The notes below the pieces were generated by a model. It was not told the origin of the DNA, did not search any database, and saw nothing but the letters and a program-made list of their open reading frames with translations. From the NCBI GenBank assembly GCA_050331575.1, contig JBHJGS010000058.1, positions 1-32,697 of the forward strand: 32,697 nt of DNA. The letters run 5' to 3'. This DNA comes from JBHJGS01 sp050331575. GTDB lineage: Bacteria > Pseudomonadota > Alphaproteobacteria > Sphingomonadales > Rhodothalassiaceae. Position numbers and translations under genes: made by a program. Shown here piece after piece: positions 17,518-23,815 of this stretch (within the stretch, counting starts at the first letter, position 1; every line of letters starts with the position of its first letter).

Positions 17518-17538
17518 GCGCGACGACTTGCCCGGCGC

Positions 17539-18159
17539 TCAGCGTTGAGCCAGCCGGTCCGCCTCACCCATCAGGGCATCGAAGGCGGACCGGCCGTCCA
17601 CCTGGCCCATCTCGCCGGATCGGCTGGGCACCGCGTCGCGCTCAAAACGCTTTTCTAGGGCTGCCCGCGCCCGCGCCACGCGGCTTTTCACAGTTCCCAC
17701 AGCACAGCCGCAGATATCCGCCACGTCAGCATAGCCCAGACCGCCGGCACCAACCAGGATCAGGGCCTCGCGCTGTTCGGTCGGCAGCGTCAGCAGGGCC
17801 CGCTGCAGATCCGCCAAGGCCAGATTGCCGCCGCCCTCGGGCTGACAGCTTAAGGTTCGTTCGGCAACGCGGTCATCCCAATTGGCATGGAAGCGGTTGC
17901 GTCGCATTTGCGAGACAAACAGATTGCGCAGAATCACGAAGGTCCAGGCGCGCATGCTCGTGCCCGCGGCAAAGCGTTTGCGCGCCTGCCACGCCTTCAA
18001 CATGGTTTCCTGCACCAAATCATCGGCTGTGTCGGCATTGCCGCAGAGGCTGCGGGCAAAAGCGCGCAGGTGAGGAATAATCTCCCCCAGCGCGCGTTTA
18101 AAGTCGGTATCGCTTAAGTGGGCGATGGGATCTTGAGCGACGTCATCGGGCGCAGCCAT
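17539..18159 (-). CDS. ecfG: EcfG-family sigma factor of the general stress response
   Basis: This 206-residue ECF sigma factor has region 2 (IPHLRAFARSLCGNADTADDLVQETMLKAW) and region 4 (LPTEQREALILVGAGGLGYADVADICGCAVGTVKSRVARAR) in the form typical of EcfG (ECF15). It is held by NepR and released when phosphorylated PhyR takes NepR away. It directs RNA polymerase to GGAAC-N16/17-CGTT promoters, many of which lie in this window. Unlike the common layout, it is downstream of phyR on the same strand rather than behind nepR. A candidate EcfG promoter lies about 110 nt upstream, right after the phyR stop. Confidence 0.95.
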   Translation of the reverse strand: MAAPDDVAQDPIAHLSDTDFKRALGEIIPHLRAFARSLCGNADTADDLVQETMLKAWQARKRFAAGTSMRAWTFVILRNLFVSQMRRNRFHANWDDRVAERTLSCQPEGGGNLALADLQRALLTLPTEQREALILVGAGGLGYADVADICGCAVGTVKSRVARARAALEKRFERDAVPSRSGEMGQVDGRSAFDALMGEADRLAQR

Positions 18160-18232
18160 GAAAATCCTGACAAAAAGGGCACAAAAGCACGTGAGTGCGG
18201 AAGACCGACCCGGTCCGCTATAGATGGCCGAT

Positions 18233-18254
18233 CGTGCCGATCATCTCCGGCACG
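18233..18254 (-). repeat. Hairpin in the phyR-ecfG gap
   Basis: CGTGCCG (18233-18239) pairs perfectly with CGGCACG (18248-18254) around an 8-nt loop, with outer GGCC/GGCC able to pair as well. It has no T run, so it may be a leader structure of ecfG or an attenuating element rather than a simple terminator. Confidence 0.5.
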
Positions 18255-18266
18255 TGGCCCAACAAC

Positions 18267-18292
18267 AATGCGCGGGATCAGCTTTCGGTTCC
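18267..18292 (-). promoter_or_regulatory. Candidate EcfG autoregulatory promoter of ecfG
   Basis: On the minus strand GGAAC (18292-18288), 17 nt, CATT (18270-18267): one mismatch from GGAAC-N17-CGTT. It starts 3 bp after the phyR stop and would give ecfG a leader of about 100 nt. EcfG autoregulation is common in alphaproteobacteria. Confidence 0.4.
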
Positions 18293-18294
18293 AA

Positions 18295-19104
18295 TCATCC
18301 GACCGCTCGACGTTCTGGCAGTGATTGCGCGTTCAAGAACAAAGCTTGCGCAATGGCGGCGCGTACGGTGGCACGCTGGAACGGCTTGGTGATCAGGTAG
18401 GTGGGTTCAGGCCGGTCCCCGGTCAACAAACGCTCCGGAAAAGCGGTGATAAAGATCACCGGCACGGTGAATTGCTCCAGAATATCCCGGACGGCATCAA
18501 TGCCGGAGCTGCCGTCGGCCAATTGAATATCGGCCAGCACCAAGCCCGGGGGATTGTCCACCGCCGCCTGAACCGCTTCTGAGCGGGTCACGGCGATCCG
18601 CGTGACGCGGTGTCCCAGGTCGCGCACAATCTGCTCCAGATCGATCGAGATGATCGGCTCATCCTCAATGATCAGCACCTCTGTGACCGTCTGGCGATCA
18701 ATTTCCTCCAGCGCTTGCTGGACTATCTGGCGCACCTGGTCGGGTTCACAGCCGATAATCTGGGCGGCTTCCGTATCCGTGAACCCTTCCATCGCGGTCA
18801 GCAGCAAGGCTTGCCGTGTGCGCGGGGTGACCGCGCCCAGGCGATGATGGGCGATCGTTTCGGGATTTGTCGCCGGCGTGTCCGGTTCGGACACCTGGCC
18901 GGTGGCCGTTGACCAAATCGAGAGGAACAGACCGTATAAGCTGACCCGCGGCGAGAATTCCGCCGGGAAATCCTGCGGCGCTGCGATAATCGCCTCCAGC
19001 GTGGCGCGCACAATCATATCGCCCTCGCTCTGGCTGCCGGTCAGCGCGCGGGCAAACCGTCGGAGATAGGGCAATTGCGGGGCAAGATCGTCGGCTAGCG
19101 ACAT
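18295..19104 (-). CDS. phyR: Anti-anti-sigma response regulator PhyR
   Basis: From ATG 19104 the 269-residue protein joins an EcfG-like sigma domain (about 1-135: LPYLRRFARALTGSQSEGD and LLLTAMEGFTDTEAAQIIGC) to a receiver domain (about 141-255) with E147/D148, phospho-acceptor D192, T220 and K240. This inverted order is unique to PhyR. When phosphorylated, the sigma-like domain binds NepR and frees EcfG. The frame is open to GTG 19125, but ATG 19104 gives the family N-terminus and follows GGAGATATCTC. ecfG follows in the same direction, and nepR is divergent. No EcfG promoter was found upstream. Confidence 0.96.
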   Translation of the reverse strand: MSLADDLAPQLPYLRRFARALTGSQSEGDMIVRATLEAIIAAPQDFPAEFSPRVSLYGLFLSIWSTATGQVSEPDTPATNPETIAHHRLGAVTPRTRQALLLTAMEGFTDTEAAQIIGCEPDQVRQIVQQALEEIDRQTVTEVLIIEDEPIISIDLEQIVRDLGHRVTRIAVTRSEAVQAAVDNPPGLVLADIQLADGSSGIDAVRDILEQFTVPVIFITAFPERLLTGDRPEPTYLITKPFQRATVRAAIAQALFLNAQSLPERRAVG

Positions 19105-19128
19105 GAGATATCTCCGTTGTGACACAAC
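19105..19128 (-). promoter_or_regulatory. Paired palindromes at the phyR ribosome site
   Basis: GAGATATCTC (19105-19114) is a perfect palindrome that overlaps the phyR ribosome site. It is followed at once by GTTGTG-A-CACAAC (19116-19128), a second dyad. They could be an operator or an mRNA structure that controls translation. Confidence 0.4.
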
Positions 19129-19205
19129 CCAAAAGCCCCTGCCTCTGCCTCTTGTGTGGCGGCGGCATGACGCCTTAGGGTGATGGGTAGTGCGGCAGTC
19201 TAAGC

Positions 19206-19230
19206 GGAACCGCTGGATGTGCCAACTGTT
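19206..19230 (+). promoter_or_regulatory. Candidate EcfG promoter of nepR
   Basis: GGAAC (19206-19210), 16 nt, TGTT (19227-19230): one mismatch from the EcfG consensus, pointing to nepR. Transcription would start near 19237. Confidence 0.6.
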
Positions 19231-19299
19231 GAAGGCCGATAGTCACTGCATAACGTGGGTCGAGGCCGACGTTTCCCAGAGAATGGATCATCAGAGGCC

Positions 19300-19515
19300 G
19301 TGAACAAAAAGGATCAAAGCAAGGGCGCTGAGCCCGAAGCAGAGCGGGGGGAAATGACCCAACAAGATCGCCTCGGGCGCACATTGCGCGAAATTTATGA
19401 TGGCGTTCTGGCGGAAGCCGTGCCTGACGAAATGCTCGACCTGCTGAACCAGTTGGACGAGGCCCCCTCCGCCGGCGGGCAGAGCGACAAAAGGAAGGGC
19501 GTCGGTACCGGCTAA
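19300..19515 (+). CDS. nepR: Anti-sigma factor NepR
   Basis: The core LGRTLREIYDGVLAEAVPDE followed by MLDLLNQLDE is the NepR signature: two helices that clamp EcfG or the PhyR sigma-like domain. The start is uncertain. GTG 19300 gives 71 residues and has a weak AGAGG site; GTG 19255 gives 86 residues but has no ribosome site; ATG 19354 gives 53 residues and would still include the core. It is divergent from phyR and followed 90 bp later by the sensor gene, not by ecfG as in most genomes. A small hairpin without a T run (19543-19563) lies in that gap. Confidence 0.88.
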   Translation: MNKKDQSKGAEPEAERGEMTQQDRLGRTLREIYDGVLAEAVPDEMLDLLNQLDEAPSAGGQSDKRKGVGTG

Positions 19516-19604
19516 GGTCCGCCCATCCAGAGCGGATCGCTCCTGGCCGGTGCAGTCGGCCAGTGCATTCGCGGCACTGATCAGCGCGATCGATAAGGCG
19601 CCGA

Positions 19605-21296
19605 ATGGCTCACAGACGCAATACTTTCAGGCGGCGGTGGCGCGGCTCGCTGCAAGGCCGCATCACCTTGCTGCTGACCCTGGCCCTTCTGCCTTTGGGC
19701 GTTGTCGCAGTTGGCAATACGGTCCTGTCCTACGGCGAGTATCATGATGCCTTGGAAGCCGCAGTGGTCGAAGCCGCCGGCGCGATCGCGGACGCCCAAG
19801 CCGACATGCTGACCGACGCGGGCCAGCTGCTCGACCGATTGGCGACTCAATCAACGCCCGCATGGCTTGTCTCCGGCTCGTGCCCGGAGGCCCTGCGCGG
19901 GCAGCTCGACCGCGCCGCGCAAATCTATGTCTATACCGGCGCGGACGAGACGGCCCGTACCCTGTGTATGGGCACCACCGCGACCGCGCAGACGCCGCCG
20001 CCGGCCTTGTCGCAGTTGAGCACGGCGAGCGGACTGCCGCTGGACCGGCCGCGGGTGCTGGCCCTGCCCGAGCGCGACGCTGTGGCGCTTGCGGTCCGGA
20101 TGCCGGCGCACGGCGACCGGCCCGAGGCGGTGTTGGCCATGACTATTGGCTTGTCAGCCCTACGCGCGGCGGTGCGCGGGATAGACCGACCGCCGGATAC
20201 GGCTGTGGCCTTGCTGGACAGTCGCAGCCAGCCGATCATCACCACGCGCGGTCCCGGTTTCGGGCCCGATTGGCTGCCGCAGCCAATGCCCCCGGTTGCA
20301 GGCTCCCGAGCCGACAGCCTGATTTGGGCAACCGGTCAGGATGGCGTCCGACGCCGCTATCTCGTCAAACCCGCGCTGGACGGTGCCGGAACCATCCTGG
20401 TTGCGCTGACCCCGCATTCCGCGGGCGCGCTGGCGCGGTTTTTGGTGTTCAGCGGCGCGGCCCTGCCCCTGATCATGTGGCTTGTCGCCCTCGTCACGGC
20501 CAGCCTGGCGCTGAACGGTCAGGTGGTGCGGCCGCTGTGCCAGGTCGGCCGGGTGATGATCGCTTATGCCGCCGATGGGGCAGATCGCCGCGTCCGTTTG
20601 AAACGCGGTCTACCGGATGAATTGGCGTTGCTCGGCCGCCAATTCAACGCGATGGCTGACACCCTGGAGAAGCATGATCAGTCGCTGAATGCCATGCTGG
20701 AGCAGCAAACCCGGCTGGTGCGCGAAGTGCATCACCGCACCAAGAACAATCTGCAAATCATCTCCAGCCTGATCAGCATTCTGGCGCGCCGGGCCGAGGA
20801 CAGCGACGGGAAGAGCGACGGCGCCGCCCTCGCCGAAATCCAGCGCTGGGTCGATGCCCTAGGCTTTGTTCACCATGAGCTATACCAAAGCGACGATTTT
20901 CGCACGGTGGATCTGGGGGCGATGCTGGAGAAGCTGGTTGCGCGCCAGGGCCAGGTCGAGGGCGCGCCTGTGCTCGAGGCGCGATGCGCGCCCGCTGCCG
21001 GGACAATGGACGCTGCCGTGCCCCTGGCGCTGTTAACCGCGGAATTGCTGCATCAATTGAGCACCGCCGGCCAGGATGCGCGCGGCCGCGTCCGGGTCGA
21101 CTTTCAGGCCCAGCCGCCCGATTTCGTGATGACGTTAAGCAGTGATAGCGCCTTTGCCGACACGGTGATGGCCGCCGATGCGGCGCGCTTTTCCGGTGCC
21201 GGACTGGCTGAGGGTTTTGCTCGCCAACTGTCCGGACAGCTGACAGCAGCGAAAGATGGCCGGCAGTTAACGTTACGGTTTCCTATCCGGGACTAG
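19605..21296 (+). CDS. HisKA_2 sensor protein with degenerate ATP-binding domain (PhyR partner candidate)
   Basis: This 563-residue membrane protein has a TM segment at about 19-43, a periplasmic sensor domain (about 44-276), a second TM segment (about 277-303), a HAMP linker (about 304-357) and a HisKA_2 domain with EVHHRTKNNLQ (phospho-accepting His377). This matches kinases that act on PhyR. The C-terminal catalytic domain is unusual: where an N-box such as NELVTNALKHA is expected it reads TAELLHQLSTAGQ (479-490), and where a DxGxG loop is expected it reads SSDSAFADT (512-520). ATP binding is therefore doubtful. A PhyR phosphatase, as described for PhyP of Sphingomonas, or a phosphotransfer role fits better. 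It probably shares the nepR transcript. Confidence 0.85.
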   Translation: MAHRRNTFRRRWRGSLQGRITLLLTLALLPLGVVAVGNTVLSYGEYHDALEAAVVEAAGAIADAQADMLTDAGQLLDRLATQSTPAWLVSGSCPEALRGQLDRAAQIYVYTGADETARTLCMGTTATAQTPPPALSQLSTASGLPLDRPRVLALPERDAVALAVRMPAHGDRPEAVLAMTIGLSALRAAVRGIDRPPDTAVALLDSRSQPIITTRGPGFGPDWLPQPMPPVAGSRADSLIWATGQDGVRRRYLVKPALDGAGTILVALTPHSAGALARFLVFSGAALPLIMWLVALVTASLALNGQVVRPLCQVGRVMIAYAADGADRRVRLKRGLPDELALLGRQFNAMADTLEKHDQSLNAMLEQQTRLVREVHHRTKNNLQIISSLISILARRAEDSDGKSDGAALAEIQRWVDALGFVHHELYQSDDFRTVDLGAMLEKLVARQGQVEGAPVLEARCAPAAGTMDAAVPLALLTAELLHQLSTAGQDARGRVRVDFQAQPPDFVMTLSSDSAFADTVMAADAARFSGAGLAEGFARQLSGQLTAAKDGRQLTLRFPIRD

Positions 21297-21310
21297 AGTT
21301 GTCTCGAAGG

Positions 21311-21364
21311 CGGGCGTTTTCATCCGACCAAACGCGATCGCGGTTGGTCTGATAATGCCCTAAG
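21311..21364 (+). repeat. 54-bp palindromic repeat, copy 1
   Basis: From GCGGGCGTTTTCATCC to ATGCCCTAA. It is 45/54 identical to copy 2 at 21717-21770. Its centre is a CGCGATCGCG palindrome flanked by GACCAA and TTGGTC, so it can form a long hairpin. Confidence 0.85.
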
Positions 21365-21378
21365 ATACCGCTGAGTTG

Positions 21379-21404
21379 GAACTTTGCGGGCAACGGAACA
21401 GTTA
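21379..21404 (+). promoter_or_regulatory. Candidate EcfG promoter of the small membrane protein gene
   Basis: GGAAC (21379-21383), 17 nt, AGTT (21401-21404): one mismatch in the -10. It lies about 48 nt before the ATG at 21452. Confidence 0.5.
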
Positions 21405-21451
21405 GTGCCTTTCGGAATGAAACGCGAACAAGCAAGACGTAGGTCAATAGC

Positions 21452-21652
21452 ATGGCGGGGATGAAAACAATCGGATGGGGCATTGTGATCGCCGGGGCGC
21501 TTCTGGTCGCCGCTCAGATCATCGCGCAAATACAAGGGTCTGACGGGCGTCTTCTGCAATTGGGTTGGCATACGCCGCAGATGGGGCGTGTCGGCATTAT
21601 GGTGTCTGTGTTAGGCGCGGTCTTGCTGCTGGGCAGTCGGCGCTTCAAATAG
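21452..21652 (+). CDS. Small two-TM membrane protein, unknown function
   Basis: The 66-residue product has two hydrophobic helices, WGIVIAGALLVAAQIIAQI and VGIMVSVLGAVLLLG, joined by a short polar loop, and a basic tail (GSRRFK). I do not recognise a family. A weak AGG ribosome site is 11 nt upstream. A candidate EcfG promoter and two flanking copies of a 54-bp repeat support a real gene in the stress island, but a chance hydrophobic ORF cannot be excluded. Confidence 0.6.
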   Translation: MAGMKTIGWGIVIAGALLVAAQIIAQIQGSDGRLLQLGWHTPQMGRVGIMVSVLGAVLLLGSRRFK

Positions 21653-21716
21653 CTGTTCGGCGCCCGTTTTGCCGCATCGCGCTTATCTGTCGGCGAAGTT
21701 GCTCGCCCCATAAACC

Positions 21717-21770
21717 GCGGGCATTTTCATCCGATCACGCGCGATCGCGGTCGATCGGATCACGCCCTAA
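21717..21770 (+). repeat. 54-bp palindromic repeat, copy 2
   Basis: From GCGGGCATTTTCATCC to ACGCCCTAA, it has the same length as copy 1 and no gaps. Arms ATCCGATC and GATCGGAT pair perfectly. It lies between the small membrane protein gene and the lipid kinase gene (21653-21851), where I see no other feature. Confidence 0.85.
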
Positions 21771-21851
21771 AGCCTTTTGCGAACCGACTCACTTCAAGAT
21801 GCGGTCTGGCCGAGAAACCTATAGGTGAGCCCATGAGATCGGGCAACGTTT

Positions 21852-22841
21852 CTAGCGGCGCTGCTGCAGTTGCGGCCGCAAGACGGTCAGTTCCCGCGGT
21901 GACAGCGAGAAACGAAACGGGCCGTCCATCCGCATCAATTCGCCGTCCAATGCCACTTCCATGGCCGGCGGCTTGGTGCGAATGGTGAAGGCGGAGCGGG
22001 TATCATCGATCAGTTCGCGCTGGTGCCAGGCGGAAAAGGCCATGCGCGCCATCATGGCGATCGATCCGAACCGGCCAGGCGCGCAGTGAGCGTAAATGCC
22101 CAGGCGGCCACTATCGAGCACGCCGCGGTTCAAAAAAATGCCCCGGCTGCGCGAGAAGGGATTGTTCGACACCACGACAAAATGGGATTTGAAGCGTCGC
22201 TTCTTACGACCGATCTCGATGGTGACATGAAAGGGCGGCTCGCCGGTGATGGTCTCGCCGAACCGGCCGGCGGCCTCGAGCCAGCCGGTAAAATCCGCCG
22301 CTGTCCGCACCTCCTCGCGCGCCTTGACCAGGGCGGGAAACATCCCGAAGGCGCAGCTGCACAGAAAGATCCGATCATTGACCCGGGCAACGTCGATGCG
22401 CTCCAGAACCCCACTGGCAAGCTGCTCGGTCGCTTCAGCCGGATCGATCGCGATCCCCAGGTCGCGCGCCAGAAGATTGACCGTGCCCATCGGGATAATC
22501 CCAAGCGCCAGGTCGCGGCCCATCAGCCGCTCGGCCATGGCAAGCACCGTGCCGTCGCCGCCGGCGACCATCAAGATGTCCGGCTGCGGCGCAGACAAGG
22601 CCCATGACACGGCGCCCTCGAAATCAAGGTCGGGGTCCTGCAAGTCGACCTCATGGCCGTGACTGCGCAGACGCTCGGCCACCAGGGTGATGATCTCGAC
22701 CATATCGTGTCGCAGAAACGCGCCAGACTTCGGGTTCGCGAAGATGCGCACGCGGCCGGCCGAGACCATCGGCCCCGGCTGATGTTGCGCCAGCGCCAAT
22801 TCGGTCACGGGGGTCGGGCTGACAGCACCATCTTCGGCCAT
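21852..22841 (-). CDS. Diacylglycerol kinase-family (YegS/LCB5-like) lipid kinase
   Basis: From ATG 22841 the protein is 329 residues. It holds IFANPKSGAF (33-42), the nucleotide-binding GGDGT (94-98), and PMGTVNLLARDLGI, the family motif for lipid kinases of the DAGK catalytic domain. A C-terminal beta domain ends in VALDGELMRMDGP. It probably phosphorylates diacylglycerol or a related membrane lipid. The frame is open upstream to 22880, but ATG 22841 has GGAG seven bases ahead and lies only 4 nt past the stop of the channel gene, so the two form an operon driven by the EcfG promoter at 23781-23806. Confidence 0.9.
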   Translation of the reverse strand: MAEDGAVSPTPVTELALAQHQPGPMVSAGRVRIFANPKSGAFLRHDMVEIITLVAERLRSHGHEVDLQDPDLDFEGAVSWALSAPQPDILMVAGGDGTVLAMAERLMGRDLALGIIPMGTVNLLARDLGIAIDPAEATEQLASGVLERIDVARVNDRIFLCSCAFGMFPALVKAREEVRTAADFTGWLEAAGRFGETITGEPPFHVTIEIGRKKRRFKSHFVVVSNNPFSRSRGIFLNRGVLDSGRLGIYAHCAPGRFGSIAMMARMAFSAWHQRELIDDTRSAFTIRTKPPAMEVALDGELMRMDGPFRFSLSPRELTVLRPQLQQRR

Positions 22842-22845
22842 ATGA

Positions 22846-23679
22846 CTACTCCTCGCCGACTTCTCGTCTGACCTGGGCATAGTTAATCAACGCGAAGATC
22901 GCGCTGCCGCCGACGATATTGCCGGCCAAGGTGGGCAGAAAGAAGACCAACAGGCCGCGGCCGAGACTGACTTGGCCTTCCAGGATCGGCACCCAAACCT
23001 CTGCCATTCCGGCGACGATATGGGCATAATCTCCCAGGCCAATCAGCCAGGTGAAAAAGAAGATCACCACGAATTTTGAATTCTCGACCGTCGGCAGGAC
23101 CCAGACCAAGGCTGCGATCAGCCAGCCCGCCGCAATCGCCTTCACGAACATCACCTCGACAGGATATTTCAGGATCTTCAGGCCGGGTTGGGCAAACACC
23201 TCCGAGGGCAGACCGAAATAGAGCAGGCCGGATTCCACTGCCAGGGCGAAGAAAAATGCGCCGACGGCATTGGCGGCCAGAACGATGCCCCACAGCCGCA
23301 GCATGCCGTCCCAGCTGGCCCCGCGGCGCTGATTAATGACCGGCAACAGCGCGGTGATCGTGTTCTCGGTGAACAGTTGCTGGCGCGCCAGGATCACGAT
23401 GATGAAACCGGAGGTATAGCCAGCCGACGCAATCACATGGGCCCACGGCGCATCGGGCAAATAATGGTTCAGCAAGGAAACGCTGACCAGCGAGAAGCCC
23501 ATGGATAATCCGGCCGCGATGCCGGACCACCAGAGTGCCGCGAAGCTGCGCGACAGCTCCTCCTCGCCCTCCTCACGCACAATCTCATGGATCACCGCGG
23601 GGCGCATGCGGGTGCGGTGGCGCACGACCTTTTGCTCGCGCGGGTCCAGCCCGGTCGATTCCTCAGTCTGCTTGTTCAA
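22846..23679 (-). CDS. Formate/nitrite transporter (FNT)-family membrane protein
   Basis: The 277-residue protein has a charged N-terminal tail of about 55 residues and six membrane segments. Family marks are WWSGIAAGLSMGFSL, ILARQQLFTENT near the first half-helix, and FLPTLAGNIVGGSAIFALINY at the end. It resembles YfdC-like FNT members, whose substrates are less clear than those of FocA and NirC. The first gene behind a perfect EcfG promoter, it is followed 4 nt later by the lipid kinase. Confidence 0.9.
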   Translation of the reverse strand: MNKQTEESTGLDPREQKVVRHRTRMRPAVIHEIVREEGEEELSRSFAALWWSGIAAGLSMGFSLVSVSLLNHYLPDAPWAHVIASAGYTSGFIIVILARQQLFTENTITALLPVINQRRGASWDGMLRLWGIVLAANAVGAFFFALAVESGLLYFGLPSEVFAQPGLKILKYPVEVMFVKAIAAGWLIAALVWVLPTVENSKFVVIFFFTWLIGLGDYAHIVAGMAEVWVPILEGQVSLGRGLLVFFLPTLAGNIVGGSAIFALINYAQVRREVGEE

Positions 23680-23780
23680 AGCGAATGATCCTCTTGCGCG
23701 GAAAAGGCCCGCATAAGCCCATCTGAACGTGGGGCACGGCGAAGCGGTTGCGTGTGAACGCGATCAGCCCCAAGGGCTTA

Positions 23781-23806
23781 AACGCGCTCTGGGTGAAAGG
23801 CGTTCC
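23781..23806 (-). promoter_or_regulatory. EcfG promoter of the FNT-lipid kinase operon (perfect match)
   Basis: Minus strand GGAAC (23806-23802), 17 nt, CGTT (23784-23781). This is the exact consensus with about 100 nt to the ATG at 23679. Confidence 0.75.
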
Positions 23807-23815
23807 TGAAGATGC

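Noticed and set aside
21565..21828. Small frame running through the second 54-bp repeat
   Set aside because: No ribosome site or family features, and it overlaps the small membrane-protein gene; the repeat explains the sequence better.
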